A stretch of 64,000 bases of DNA from Desulfallas thermosapovorans DSM 6562 (lineage in GTDB: Bacteria; Bacillota; Desulfotomaculia; Desulfotomaculales; Desulfallaceae), in contig NZ_VNHM01000014.1 in NCBI RefSeq assembly GCF_008124625.1, forward strand, positions 1 to 64,000, in the 5' to 3' direction. Shown here one piece after another: positions 17,296-26,087 of this stretch. The notes below the pieces were generated by a model. The model made no database searches and was not told the origin of the DNA. It was given only the letters and a program-made list of their open reading frames with translations. How positions within the stretch are numbered: the stretch's first letter is position 1; each line of letters begins with the position of its first letter. Both the position numbers and the translations under genes were made by a program.

Positions 17296-18408
17296 ATGTT
17301 TTGCTTGCCGGCAGTATTAATACTATCCTTAACCTGTGCTCTTGTGCCGGCCGGAGCGAATACCCCTAATATTAACGCCCGAGCCGCTATATTGATGGAC
17401 GCCAATACAGGCCAGGTCTATTATGCGAAGGAGGCCGGAAAAAGCAGGGAACCTGCCAGTTTGACCAAGCTGATGACCGCTATTCTGGCCGTGGAGAGCG
17501 GCAAGCTGGATGAGGTGGTCGAGGTGAGCCAGCGGGCGGCTTCGGTTTCCGTAGGTTCCACCATTGGCTTGAACAAGGGCGACCGCATCACCCTGGAGAA
17601 TTTGCTCAAGGCGGCCCTGGTTACTTCGGCAAATGATGCAACAGTGGCTATTGCCGAACATATAGCGGGCAACCATGACAGTTTCGTATACCAGATGAAC
17701 AGAAAGGCGGTATTGCTGGGTGCCAGGGATACCAGATTTGTAAATACCAATGGTTACCATGACCCGCAGCACTATAGCACTGCTTATGATTTGGCGCTGA
17801 TTACCCGCTATGCCCTGCAGAAGCCGTATATCAATGAGCTGGTTTGCACCAATGAGACCGTTATCAGGTGGGTTCGTCCTGAAAAAGATAAGGAGGTCCA
17901 CAACACCAACCGTTTGCTACGTACCGGTGAGGTGGAGGGTATAGACGGGGTTAAAACAGGCAGCACGGCCAGGGCGGGCAACTGTTTGATAGCCTCGGCC
18001 ACCAGGGGGGACAAGCGGCTTATTGCGGTGGTCCTGCATGCCGGAAACCGGTACCGGGAAGCGGCAAAATTACTGGACTATGGTTTTTCAGAGGTGCGGC
18101 CCATTACAATTTTCCCGGCCGGTAAGGTAATGGCCGGTATGCGGGTCAAAGACGGTGTTTATAATACTGTGCCCCTAACGGTGGCAGATCCTGTTCGGGT
18201 TAATCTAGCCAAAGACCAGCTGCAAAGTATCAAACTTAATATATTGATGGATGACGAAGTAACCGCACCGGTGCGTCAGGGGCAGTTGCTGGGCTATGCC
18301 TTGTTTACAATAGATGGTTACCGGGTGACTAAAGTTCCCCTGGTGGCGGCCCGGGAGGTACCGCCAGCATCATTGTTCGCCAGGATTATGTACTGGTTTT
18401 CAGGTTGA
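17296..18408 (+). CDS. D-alanyl-D-alanine carboxypeptidase (PBP5/DacF family)
   Basis: About 370 residues, exported. The signal peptide (FCLPAVLILSLTCALVPAGA) is followed by the SxxK motif in SLTKLMTA, the SxN motif in SANDA and the KTG motif in GVKTGST, all in the right order. The C-terminal PBP5 domain (VRVNLAKDQLQSIKLNILMDDEVTAPV) and a final amphipathic tail are present. It trims the terminal D-Ala of peptidoglycan stem peptides; DacF-type members act in forespore. The start is uncertain: AAGGAGGT at 17286 is very close to the ATG at 17296, and a TTG at 17305 is the alternative. Confidence 0.92.
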   Translation: MFCLPAVLILSLTCALVPAGANTPNINARAAILMDANTGQVYYAKEAGKSREPASLTKLMTAILAVESGKLDEVVEVSQRAASVSVGSTIGLNKGDRITLENLLKAALVTSANDATVAIAEHIAGNHDSFVYQMNRKAVLLGARDTRFVNTNGYHDPQHYSTAYDLALITRYALQKPYINELVCTNETVIRWVRPEKDKEVHNTNRLLRTGEVEGIDGVKTGSTARAGNCLIASATRGDKRLIAVVLHAGNRYREAAKLLDYGFSEVRPITIFPAGKVMAGMRVKDGVYNTVPLTVADPVRVNLAKDQLQSIKLNILMDDEVTAPVRQGQLLGYALFTIDGYRVTKVPLVAAREVPPASLFARIMYWFSG

Positions 18409-18423
18409 TAATAATTTTACCGC

Positions 18424-18460
18424 CTAACTGCTCCTTAACAACCGGGGCAGTTTTTTTTCC
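18424..18460 (+). terminator. Terminator after the carboxypeptidase gene
   Basis: AACTGCTCC and GGGGCAGTT form a nine-pair stem with one wobble, followed by eight T residues. Confidence 0.9.
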
Positions 18461-18529
18461 CGTAGCTTGCAATTGTGATATAGTAAAATGAGGGTTATCA
18501 AGATAATACATACCAGGGGGGAAAAATGG

Positions 18530-19543
18530 ATGCAGTACAGGCAACTGGGCCGTACGGGGCTTAATGTGTCGGTTATCGGTTTTGGTGGCATTCCCATACA
18601 GCGGGTGTCTGCCGGGAAAGCTGCGGACATTGTGCGCCGGGCATTGGACAAGGGAATCAATTTTTTTGATACCGCCCGGGGATATACCGATAGTGAAGCT
18701 AAACTGGGTGAGGTATTAAAGAAAAACAGAAAGGAAGTAATCATTGCTACCAAGTCAATGGCCCGGACCAAGGAGGGTATGGCCTCTGATATTAAAAAGA
18801 GCCTGGATACCCTCGGTGTTGATTATATTGATCTTTATCAATTGCATAACGTAAAGGACCGGGCCGCCCTTGAGCAGGTTTTCAAGCCGGATGGTGCAAT
18901 GGCCGCTCTAAAAGAGGCTAAAGCTGAGGGTGTTGTAAGGCATATTGGTATCACAGGGCATCTTAGGAATTACCTGGTGGAAGCTCTAAAGTCGGGTGAG
19001 CTGGAAACGGTACAGTTTCCCTTTAATGTAGTGGAAGCTGATGGAGCCGGGGAGCTGTTTGAACAGGCAAAGCAATCAGGTGCAGGGATTATTGTGATGA
19101 AACCACTGGCCGGAGGGGCCATTAAAAACACGAACCTGGCGCTGCGCTTTATCCTGGAATATGACGTGGCCACTGTCATTCCGGGCATGGATTCGCTGGA
19201 CCAGGTTGATGAAAACGCAGCGGTGGGCCGGGATATGGTTCCCCTGTCCGAAAGGGAAAGAGAAATCTTGGAAGAAGAGGCCCGCACATTGGGAACTGCT
19301 TTTTGCAGGCGTTGTGAATATTGCCAGCCCTGCCCCCAGGGCATTGACATTCCCATGGTTTTTCTACTGGACGGGTACTACACCAGGTATAATTTAAAAG
19401 AATGGGCCAGGGAACGTTACTGGACTTTACCCACCAAGGCGGATGCCTGTGCCCAGTGCGGTGAATGTGAGGAAAAATGCCCTTATAGCTTACCCATACG
19501 ACGTATGCTCGGGGAGTCTTCAGCAAGGCTGGGGGTTAGATAA
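18530..19543 (+). CDS. Aldo/keto reductase with C-terminal 4Fe-4S ferredoxin domain
   Basis: About 337 residues. The N-terminal ~265 residues are an aldo/keto reductase barrel: GFGGIPIQR, DTARGYTDSEAKLG (catalytic Asp-Tyr), KSMARTKEG and the HxGITGH region. The C-terminus has two ferredoxin-like cysteine sets, CRRCEYCQPCPQGI and CAQCGECEEKCPY. This AKR-ferredoxin fusion is widespread in anaerobes; substrates are unknown. An ATG at 18530 fits the GGGGGG RBS 8 nt upstream. Confidence 0.9.
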   Translation: MQYRQLGRTGLNVSVIGFGGIPIQRVSAGKAADIVRRALDKGINFFDTARGYTDSEAKLGEVLKKNRKEVIIATKSMARTKEGMASDIKKSLDTLGVDYIDLYQLHNVKDRAALEQVFKPDGAMAALKEAKAEGVVRHIGITGHLRNYLVEALKSGELETVQFPFNVVEADGAGELFEQAKQSGAGIIVMKPLAGGAIKNTNLALRFILEYDVATVIPGMDSLDQVDENAAVGRDMVPLSEREREILEEEARTLGTAFCRRCEYCQPCPQGIDIPMVFLLDGYYTRYNLKEWARERYWTLPTKADACAQCGECEEKCPYSLPIRRMLGESSARLGVR

Positions 19544-19595
19544 ACTGCTGGCCCGGACGAGAATTAGACTTGGAAAGATCATGTTCCACAATTCA

Positions 19596-19622
19596 CAGGA
19601 TAGCTCTGTCCTTTTTTTAGCT
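19596..19622 (+). terminator. Terminator after the aldo/keto reductase gene
   Basis: AGGATA-GCTC-TGTCCT hairpin followed by seven T residues. The remaining 19623-19757 stretch is AT-rich with no gene seen. Confidence 0.75.
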
Positions 19623-19757
19623 TAAACACAAAAACAATTCATGGCTTAAAAAAGGACATGATTATGGTCAGCATTTGAGTAATTTTTATGGTAATTGTTC
19701 CTTTATCTAACAAGTTCCTGCTTCGTCCGTAGTAGGTTTAGGAGTTTCAGGAGTAAA

Positions 19758-20252
19758 TTAGGGTTGATTTAACAAACTGTTCTTTGCTTGTTTTGGTTTA
19801 AACAAACTTTCATTACCTAACATAACTATCAAAGAAGACGCTACTATTCCCCACATAGCACTATTTATAGTGAAAGTAATATTGGTTTGGGGGTCACGTG
19901 GATATGTCTTTCCAGGTCCGACATTTGCGAGCAATCCTCTGAAACTACCTAAACCTATGACTCCTGTTAAGAATCCCTTCAATAGGAAATTGTCTTTACC
20001 TGTTAACAACATCATGTACACCAAAGGAATGCCTAATATGGATGAAGTTACGAAGTCTCCGCCAACACCAAACAATTTACCTTGTTTACTTAGTGCCTTG
20101 GATTTAGGCATAAAAATACCACTTATAACTTCTCCATATCTTTTAGATTCTATCTTTTTACGGAATAGTACTTCGTTGGCAATAGCTTTAGGTATGTTAG
20201 CTAGAAATCCGCATAAAAAACCCAGGGTTATTCCATCTTTAATCTTTTTCAT
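19758..20252 (-). CDS. Predicted membrane protein of unknown function
   Basis: 164 residues with about four hydrophobic segments (GFLCGFLANIPKAIANEVL, LGIPLVYMMLLTG, FLTGVIGLGSFRGLLANVG, AMWGIVASSLIVML). No catalytic motif is seen. The layout (DGITLGFLCGFLANI start, LKGFLTGVIG centre) is reminiscent of the membrane protein at 45085-45552 (TRGFIAGLTGGIL, FKGILFGIIS), so both may belong to one loose family. Function unknown. Confidence 0.7.
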   Translation of the reverse strand: MKKIKDGITLGFLCGFLANIPKAIANEVLFRKKIESKRYGEVISGIFMPKSKALSKQGKLFGVGGDFVTSSILGIPLVYMMLLTGKDNFLLKGFLTGVIGLGSFRGLLANVGPGKTYPRDPQTNITFTINSAMWGIVASSLIVMLGNESLFKPKQAKNSLLNQP

Positions 20253-20422
20253 GCCTGACCTCCCGGAATAAATATTCAGTGTTATGTTTTCCGAATGCCA
20301 GGGTTTTATGTTGGTTGATAATACTAGTTGTTTTTACTCCATCCGTGGATATACCTAGGCATGATGTCCCATATATACGTATTTTTGTTGGATTGGAATA
20401 AAAGAAAGTTGATTTATTCCCC

Positions 20423-20451
20423 TTGACATTTTGAACGTTTTACGGCATAAT
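20423..20451 (+). promoter_or_regulatory. Promoter of tRNA-Val
   Basis: TTGACA at 20423-20428 and CATAAT at 20446-20451 are separated by exactly 17 bp, about 30 nt upstream of the tRNA. A close match to the sigma-A consensus. Confidence 0.85.
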
Positions 20452-20480
20452 AAGTTCTGCAGCAGTTGAAACAAAAGTAG

Positions 20481-20555
20481 GGGTGCATAGCTCAGGGGGA
20501 GAGCACTTCCTTGACGCGGAAGGGGTCGTAGGTTCAATTCCTACTGCACCCACCA
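20481..20555 (+). tRNA. tRNA-Val (anticodon GAC), attachment site for the element
   Basis: GGGTGCA acceptor strand pairs with TGCACCC at the 3' end, followed by discriminator A and encoded CCA. The anticodon arm CTTCC-TTGACGC-GGAAG gives anticodon GAC, valine. The 3' 23 bases (20533-20555) are repeated exactly at 39849-39871, so the gene was the integration target and was restored by the incoming element. Confidence 0.95.
20533..20555 (+). repeat. attL: 23-bp duplication inside tRNA-Val
   Basis: Identical over 23 bp with 39849-39871 (TTCAATTCCTACTGCACCC and the following ACCA). The flanking bases differ on both sides, so the identity stops exactly at the crossover segment. Confidence 0.92.
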
Positions 20556-20560
20556 CACGA

Positions 20561-20606
20561 ATACCTGCAAAGCCGTTATATACAAGGCTTTGCAGGTATT
20601 TTTGTT
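20561..20606 (+). terminator. Element-borne terminator after tRNA-Val
   Basis: AATACCTGCAAAGCC pairs with GGCTTTGCAGGTATT and is followed by TTTTG. It lies on the element side of attL. The ancestral tRNA terminator is probably the one now at 39883, so the element supplies a replacement. Confidence 0.85.
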
Positions 20607-20668
20607 TTTTATGATACTTTATTTGGGTTCCGTATAAAACCCTTAATTCACGCGGCTTTCCGCAACTA

Positions 20669-20710
20669 TTCAGGCAGATAGTCAGGCAAAAAGTCAGGCA
20701 GAAAAGGCAG
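20669..20710 (+). repeat. Candidate integrase arm-type sites, left end
   Basis: Three to four direct copies of a GTCAGGCARA motif: TTCAGGCAGAT, AGTCAGGCAAA, AGTCAGGCAGA and a partial AAGGCAG. The same motif occurs twice at 39779-39802 next to the other border, as expected for arm sites of a tyrosine integrase. Confidence 0.65.
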
Positions 20711-20779
20711 CCCATCTGGGTTGTCTTTTCCATTCGGTTTTGTGTTAGAACGGCCCCGCGCATAATGCTTCAATGAGCG

Positions 20780-20872
20780 TTGCCCCGGGCGTAAGCCGCT
20801 TTTATATAATGCTTACATATAGTTGGCAAACAAAAATAACGACAAGGCGAACGCTTTGTTGTTTTTCTTTTA
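20780..20872 (+). promoter_or_regulatory. Promoter and attenuator-like hairpin before the rep gene
   Basis: A TATAAT at 20805-20810 has a weak TTGCCC 19 bp upstream. Downstream, AACGACAAGGCG can pair with CGCTTTGTTGTT (12 positions with G-T wobbles), followed by TTTCTTTT. A terminator-like hairpin in the leader would allow attenuation of the downstream rep and coupling genes (inference). Confidence 0.4.
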
Positions 20873-20892
20873 AATCGAGGGGGTCATAAAAA

Positions 20893-21852
20893 TTGATCGT
20901 ACAAGGGCGCACCCGTGGTCACCTAACAATTGAAAATGACGTAGCTGATGGCTTGTTGGAGGTAGGTGGGATAGATCTAGCCGGTTTTTATGCGGCGCTA
21001 AAGAGGTTTATTGATCGACGCGAATCCTATGATAACAAAAGCACTATGCCATTTACGGTTGAATATTTTTGCAAGAAATTTAAGATTGGCAAAAGCCGAT
21101 TTTATCGCTTAGCGGAAGTGCTTTGGCAAGTGGGTATGCTTGACATAGATAAGGATCGCAGCGGCAAGGGCTGGCGCAATGTCTATATTGTGCATGATTG
21201 GCCTGGCTATGATGGCCCATTAAAAAAGATTAGAAGCGGCTCTTTTAGATACAATAAAAAAGAATTTACCGATACTGAGGGTAATTCTGATTTGGGACAA
21301 TCTAAAGCTGAAAATAGTGGCCAAATACAACAAAAGCCGTCTGATTCAGGAATACCCGATTCGGGAATACCTGCAGCGGATATTCCCCCAGCGGAATGTA
21401 ATAAAATACAACATATAGAAAAGACAAATATTGTTGTTGTTGATGTTGTCGAGCCGCCTGCCGAAAAAAAGCAAAAGGAACCCATAAGGGAAAAAGTGGC
21501 AGCCAATGGCACAACCATAACTGAACTTCAGCAGCAGGCTGAAAAAGTATGTGGTGTACGGATACCACCAGAATTGTTAACTTACCTGGTGACTGAATAC
21601 GGCATCGAAAAAGTGAAAGCGAAAATCAATATGCTCGGAAGCGTTGAAACTATAAACGCACCGGGCTTTCTTATTGCCGCCCTGCGGGATGATTTTAAAT
21701 TAATGCCCGGGCGGCCACAACTGCAACAACAAAAAAGAGCTTCGCCCGGTGGCCGGGTTGTCCAGAAAAACATTCAAACCAGGGCTAGGGAGTCGGACAC
21801 TACAAAAGAGCAGGAACGAAAGAAGCTGATCCAGTCGCTTTACATGAGCTGA
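20893..21852 (+). CDS. Putative replication initiator / winged-helix protein
   Basis: 319 residues with a TTG start after CGAGGGGG. The N-terminal ~110 residues (MPFTVEYFCKKFKIGKSRF, LAEVLWQVGMLDIDKD) look like a winged-helix replication initiator of the plasmid/phage DnaD-like or RepA-N-like type. A low-complexity linker rich in Pro/Ser/Glu follows. The C-terminal part (PPELLTYLVTEYGIEKVKAKINML, APGFLIAALRDDF) resembles the C-terminal helper region seen in such initiators. The gene directly precedes the coupling ATPase. The role is inferred from position and N-terminal pattern. Confidence 0.6.
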   Translation: MIVQGRTRGHLTIENDVADGLLEVGGIDLAGFYAALKRFIDRRESYDNKSTMPFTVEYFCKKFKIGKSRFYRLAEVLWQVGMLDIDKDRSGKGWRNVYIVHDWPGYDGPLKKIRSGSFRYNKKEFTDTEGNSDLGQSKAENSGQIQQKPSDSGIPDSGIPAADIPPAECNKIQHIEKTNIVVVDVVEPPAEKKQKEPIREKVAANGTTITELQQQAEKVCGVRIPPELLTYLVTEYGIEKVKAKINMLGSVETINAPGFLIAALRDDFKLMPGRPQLQQQKRASPGGRVVQKNIQTRARESDTTKEQERKKLIQSLYMS

Positions 21853-21866
21853 AAGGAGCTGAAAAC

Positions 21867-23780
21867 ATGTTTGAAAATCTTCGTGACCGCTTTGGTAAAA
21901 TTCCGGCAAAATACCAGTGGGCGGTAATTGCTGGCCTGGCGTTCATGGGGGCAGCGGCCATTCTTATTCTTGATGTATGGTTACTAGGTACTGCGGCAGC
22001 ATGGCTACATTGTGCCGTCACTAAGCTTGGCAGCGTTTCTATTTTCGCGACTGAAGCTGAGAAAGCGGCCGGAACCAATGCCTTTGATGCCGTCGGCTGG
22101 TACTGGCACCATCCTTTTTTCGTGGCTAAAGCCTGGCTTTTTGAAGCGGACAAGCTATCTAACCCGGAGGTTCGCACCTATTGGCTTTTTCTGAACGCTG
22201 GCCTTGGTATCCTGGGCCTGATCGGTGCAACCGCCGGTAAAATTCAGATTAAAAAGCGAAAAAACAATACCGAGCATCGTGACATCAGAAAGCTAAAATT
22301 CAAAAATGTTCGATACGATATTAACCGATACCTGGAAAAGACTCCGGAGAATCGATACTTCCTCGGCCTGGATGACCGGCGGCGGCCTGTGAACGTATCT
22401 GTCTCCGACATGTTCGAGCATATTCACATCTTGGGCGGTTCCGGAAGCGGCAAAACCGCCTTCGGCGTTACGCCTATTTGTATCCAGGCCATCAGGAAAG
22501 GCGCTGCCTTAGTAGCAATAGATTTTAAGGGGGATCGCCAGGCCATCCAGTTACTTGCCAGGGAAGCTGCGGCAAACAACAAAAGGTTTTACATTTTCAC
22601 GCTTGACCAGCGGGAAAAATCAAACACATATAACCCGCTGGCCACTGGCACCCCGCTGGGCAAAGCGGAACGGATCATGACAGCGCTTGAGCTAGTTTTT
22701 GAAGGAGAAGCGAGGTTTTACACATATGTGCAAAAGGCAACTTTTATCCCGCTTTTGGCTGCTCTTGATGCTCAAGGTGTTTCGTATACTCTCTCTGACA
22801 TATACGAAATACTACAAAATCCAAAACTGGTTTTCAAATTGACTGGTCAGCAGGTGGATGAAAATCAGATCAAAGGTCTAACGGCTGCGCTTTTACCTTT
22901 TGCCGAAATTGAACAAATAAACTTTGCCCAATCGGATATAAACCTAACAGAAATAATGGGAAATGGCGATGTGGTATATTTTGATCTTCAATCTGCATTA
23001 GCGCCGGAGGCCAGTTCAGCGCTAGGGAAAATGATTGCCCAGGACTTGCAATATTTGAGTGCTCCCCGGACACAGCAGTCTCGACCGGTCGTTATAGCGA
23101 TAGACGAATTTCAAAATATGGCCTGCTTGGCGTTTCGTAACATAATTTCAAAGGTGAGATCAAAGAACTATGCTTTGATACTGGCCAACCAGGCCATGGG
23201 CGATCTAATGGCTGTTAGTGATGATTTCACCAACACTATCCAGGTGAACACTCGCACCAAAATCATTTTTAACGCCGACACTCCTGCTGATGCTGAGTTG
23301 TTTTCGCAATACACCGGCACGGTATTGCAGACGGTTATGAACCACAGCAAAAACAAGACCCAAACTCATGGCTTAATGCCTGGTTGGTTTAAGGATGACC
23401 AGCGGCAAACCACCGGTGAAAGCAAAACTGAAATAGAGGTGCCGCTGCTGCACCCCAATCTTTTCAAAGCCATGCCCCCGGGCAAATCGGTGGTAATCAG
23501 GCGCGGCCAGCTGGCCACGATGGCCAATCATGCATACCTGATTTCAGAAGCTGAAAAAGACCGTCTGGAGCAACTACCGTTGCCGGAGCCTGTATTTATA
23601 CTTAGGGATGATAGGAGTGTGTTTATGATGGATGATATGTTAAAAAACGCCAAAATAAAGTTGGCAAAACAATCTGATCAGTCGGGAAATCCACTGCAAC
23701 CAGACAATCAAAATAAGGATGAGACACCAAACGCTGGCAAAAATGAAGGTGCTGCCGAGGCTAGTGAAATCGCATTATAG
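21867..23780 (+). CDS. VirD4/TraD-like type IV coupling ATPase
   Basis: 637 residues. Two N-terminal membrane segments (WAVIAGLAFMGAAAILILDV and NAGLGILGLIGATAG), then an AAA+/HerA-type motor. Walker A is ILGGSGSGKTAFG near residue 190 and Walker B is VVIAIDEFQNM near residue 410. A TraM/TraD-recognition style C-terminal region (RSKNYALILANQAMGDLM, NTRTKIIFNADTPADA) is present. Such proteins bring relaxase-bound DNA to a conjugation pore. ATG follows AAAGGAGC. With no pore genes in this element it would have to work with a helper system. Confidence 0.85.
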   Translation: MFENLRDRFGKIPAKYQWAVIAGLAFMGAAAILILDVWLLGTAAAWLHCAVTKLGSVSIFATEAEKAAGTNAFDAVGWYWHHPFFVAKAWLFEADKLSNPEVRTYWLFLNAGLGILGLIGATAGKIQIKKRKNNTEHRDIRKLKFKNVRYDINRYLEKTPENRYFLGLDDRRRPVNVSVSDMFEHIHILGGSGSGKTAFGVTPICIQAIRKGAALVAIDFKGDRQAIQLLAREAAANNKRFYIFTLDQREKSNTYNPLATGTPLGKAERIMTALELVFEGEARFYTYVQKATFIPLLAALDAQGVSYTLSDIYEILQNPKLVFKLTGQQVDENQIKGLTAALLPFAEIEQINFAQSDINLTEIMGNGDVVYFDLQSALAPEASSALGKMIAQDLQYLSAPRTQQSRPVVIAIDEFQNMACLAFRNIISKVRSKNYALILANQAMGDLMAVSDDFTNTIQVNTRTKIIFNADTPADAELFSQYTGTVLQTVMNHSKNKTQTHGLMPGWFKDDQRQTTGESKTEIEVPLLHPNLFKAMPPGKSVVIRRGQLATMANHAYLISEAEKDRLEQLPLPEPVFILRDDRSVFMMDDMLKNAKIKLAKQSDQSGNPLQPDNQNKDETPNAGKNEGAAEASEIAL

Positions 23781-24357
23781 CCATACAGCAACCGCCATAA
23801 ATGGCAGTTGCTGTATAGCTGTTGCCCGGTCACACATCGCAGAGGCACCCCGCAGAACAGCCCCTCGCTTCGCGGCGGGTGCTGTCTGCGTTATCTCTCT
23901 GCGATGTGCCAGGTGGCTTTGGCCCGCGTTGTTGCTCGCGTTCCTCCGCTATGGTCTACTGTCTTGCGGTAGACCATAGCGGAGTTAGAGCAGTCCCCCC
24001 ACCAACGGTTCGTAGCTCACTTCGTTCGCACGATCCGTAGGTGGCGCTCCGGCCTTCGGCGGCACCCGCTTCGCGGGCAAGGGCATTGCTTCGCAATGCC
24101 TGCCGCACTCGGCCTCCGGGGTTCACTTCGTTCACCCGGCCTGCTCCAGCGTCCCTACCGGGACGCATAAGGGGAAATGGGGCGCTGCCCCCTTTCCCCT
24201 TAAAATCCCCTTACCCCCGCCGGGGGTTATTTAACCCCCGGACCCCCTTTGGGCTGCGCCGGGGTATCGTGTGGTGAGCACCGTTGTAGTAACCACACAT
24301 GCGGGAAGTGGAAATGAACGCCTTACATTGGGTACGGTGTTATGAAAGGAGGCTGCT
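23781..24357. other. Hairpin-dense non-coding island (candidate oriT/regulatory region)
   Basis: No convincing gene in 577 bp. It holds four strong inverted repeats. (1) 23782-23816, ATACAGCAAC...GTTGCTGTAT with an inner GCCAT/ATGGC stem. (2) 23833-23844 paired with 23897-23908 (12 bp) enclosing further complementary arms. (3) 23944-23959 paired with 23969-23984, a perfect 16-bp stem. (4) 24168-24200, AAGGGGAAA...TTTCCCCTT with GGGG/CCCC inside, followed by a CCGGGGGTT/AACCCCCGG hairpin. Many short stems are capped by TTCG. Its position between the coupling gene and a relaxation-type gene would suit an origin of transfer, but no nic motif was recognised. Confidence 0.6.
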
Positions 24358-25011
24358 ATGCCCAGGAAAAGGTTCTCCAAGGCGAAACAGCTTACGGTGC
24401 GGGACAAAAATATCCTCACCGACCTGGCCCGTTGCCGGGTATTGTCCGCTGAGCAAATCAAAAAAGCTTATTGGCCCACGGCCAAAGAGCGTACCTGTGA
24501 TGATCGGCTGAAACAATTGCAAAAAGCGGGATATATTACGGAGCATACCGTAAATGACGAAAAGCCGGGTAGCTCTTTGAAGGTGTACAGCCTTTCCACC
24601 AAGGGTAAACGCTGGGCCACCGGCCCGGAAGGACCGGGCCTGGATAAAAATATTGTGTTCACCCATCCGGGCAAGGCGAATGAGATAGTACACCAGGTTA
24701 GGACAAATGATGTCTATTTTCAGCTTAGTGATAACGAGAAGGCAACCTGGCGAATTGGTGATGCGTTGGAAATAGAACATGGCGTTTATGCCGGTGGTAC
24801 CGGTATGACGGTGCCGGATGCAGCTTATACCGGTGACGATGGTGAGGAAATTTATGTGGAAACAGACTGTGGCAAGTATACACCCACGCAGATCCGGGAT
24901 AAGGTGGCGGGCTTTGGCGATAAAAAGGTGGTTTGGGTGTGCCCTGCAGGGCGCGAACAGACGCTGGTAAGGCACGGGGCAGCAGGTGATTTTGTGACGT
25001 ACGTTGCGTAA
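24358..25011 (+). CDS. Replication-relaxation family protein (mobilization-associated)
   Basis: 217 residues. The N-terminal winged helix (TVRDKNILTDLARCRVLSAEQIKKAYW, RLKQLQKAGYITEHTV) and the C-terminal half with VETDCGKYTPTQIRDKVAGF match the plasmid 'replication-relaxation' family. That family is found beside conjugation and replication genes in Gram-positive plasmids and elements. A role in DNA processing for transfer is inferred from the family and neighbours; no relaxase tyrosine motif was identified. RBS GGAGG sits before the ATG. Confidence 0.7.
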   Translation: MPRKRFSKAKQLTVRDKNILTDLARCRVLSAEQIKKAYWPTAKERTCDDRLKQLQKAGYITEHTVNDEKPGSSLKVYSLSTKGKRWATGPEGPGLDKNIVFTHPGKANEIVHQVRTNDVYFQLSDNEKATWRIGDALEIEHGVYAGGTGMTVPDAAYTGDDGEEIYVETDCGKYTPTQIRDKVAGFGDKKVVWVCPAGREQTLVRHGAAGDFVTYVA

Positions 25012-25061
25012 GGGGGTGGTGGTGGCTGGTTGTTGTTACTGAGCGAGATAATCAGGTTTTT

Positions 25062-25664
25062 ATGTTTATTGCTAAGTGGCGGTTTGTAACCTTGGAGCAG
25101 CTGTTTAAAGCCGGTGTTTTTTGTAATGCACATAATACAGCCTATAAACGGTTACTGGTCTTGCGGCGGGGCAAGTTCATAAACTGCGGGCAGTTGAGTA
25201 ATGGCCGGATGTATTATTACTTGACGCCACGGGGTGGTGAGGCAGTGGGGCTTACTGTACCGTGGTACTCGAAAATTTATCGTAACGCCGGGGTGGATGT
25301 GGTGTTAAAGCATTTGGTGGCTTGTGATTTCGCCCTGGCGCTGGGAGTTGAGTATTTGCCGCGCCGGGAGGTATTGGACCGGTTGATGGCTGCGGACTAT
25401 GATGTGTTGGCCGGCTGTTTTCGCAGCTCGGATTTGTTTTTTGAAAAAGACGGTCAGTTGAATGTGCTGGTGGTGGATTACCAGTATTCGCTAAAGTATC
25501 TGGCGGAAAGGGTTAGGCTGTATAGCCGGCTACCGCCTGAAGTACGTGGGCAGTTGGTGGTTAATTTTCTGGTTTTTTCTGAAACGAGGCAAAAGCGGGT
25601 TCTGCAGTTGGCGGCGGATGCGGGGGTGAGGGTTAAGGTACTGAGGGCTAATTGGAAGTATTAA
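25062..25664 (+). CDS. Second replication-relaxation-like protein
   Basis: 200 residues from the first ATG. The first helix block (AKWRFVTLEQLFKAGVF, AYKRLLVLRRGKFI) matches the winged-helix start of the neighbouring family member. In frame upstream of the ATG the sequence reads VVVTERDNQVF, which looks like the natural beginning of the same domain, but no ATG/GTG/TTG is available there. A CTG at 25026 lies about 9 nt after an AGGGGG run and could be the true start. The product ends with a nuclease-like alpha/beta pattern (LVVNFLVFSETRQKRVLQLA). Function is unknown beyond this. Confidence 0.6.
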   Translation: MFIAKWRFVTLEQLFKAGVFCNAHNTAYKRLLVLRRGKFINCGQLSNGRMYYYLTPRGGEAVGLTVPWYSKIYRNAGVDVVLKHLVACDFALALGVEYLPRREVLDRLMAADYDVLAGCFRSSDLFFEKDGQLNVLVVDYQYSLKYLAERVRLYSRLPPEVRGQLVVNFLVFSETRQKRVLQLAADAGVRVKVLRANWKY

Positions 25665-25676
25665 GGGGGTAATGTG

Positions 25677-26087
25677 GTGAAAAATCATGCCTTTGAAATT
25701 AGTCGGCGGGTGTTGCAAAACACGTTAATGGAGCTGTTGCCGGGGCCGGAGGTGCAAGGGGAGCCGTTTTGGGCCTTGATGTCTGTTGAGGTAAGTGGGG
25801 AAACCACGGGTAGCTTTTATGTCAATCAATCAGTTATTCCGTTGTTTTTAGATAAGGGCCAGGCTGATAATTTTTTAAGTTTGACCAAGCAGGAAGATTT
25901 GGCGGTTAGGGGGCTTAGCCGTAAGCATTTGCAGGTGTTGTTGGGGTTCCAAAAGCATGGCCGGGTGCAATTGGGTATTTGTGTACCCGGGCTTGAGTGT
26001 TGTGGTAATTATAAAGTGTTTACTCCTACATTGGAACAGTTTGAGGAGCTGCTTAAGGAGTTAGGGTTCAGTTCTGATAACGTTTAG
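25677..26087 (+). CDS. Hypothetical protein of the element
   Basis: 136 residues, GTG start at 25677 (or 25674) after AAGGGGGT. No known domain is recognised. It has a cysteine pair in VPGLECCGNYKVF and a C-terminal helix (LEQFEELLKELGF). It is 10-15 nt downstream of the previous gene and so probably co-transcribed. Confidence 0.6.
   Translation: MKNHAFEISRRVLQNTLMELLPGPEVQGEPFWALMSVEVSGETTGSFYVNQSVIPLFLDKGQADNFLSLTKQEDLAVRGLSRKHLQVLLGFQKHGRVQLGICVPGLECCGNYKVFTPTLEQFEELLKELGFSSDNV

Noticed and set aside
20355-20763. Minus-strand frames over tRNA-Val
   Set aside because: They read through the tRNA and terminator in antisense and have no support.
23719-24277. Several open frames of 70-90 codons (both strands) in the hairpin island
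   Set aside because: They are Arg/Pro/Ser-rich products of GC-rich palindromic DNA, overlap each other in many frames and have no RBS.
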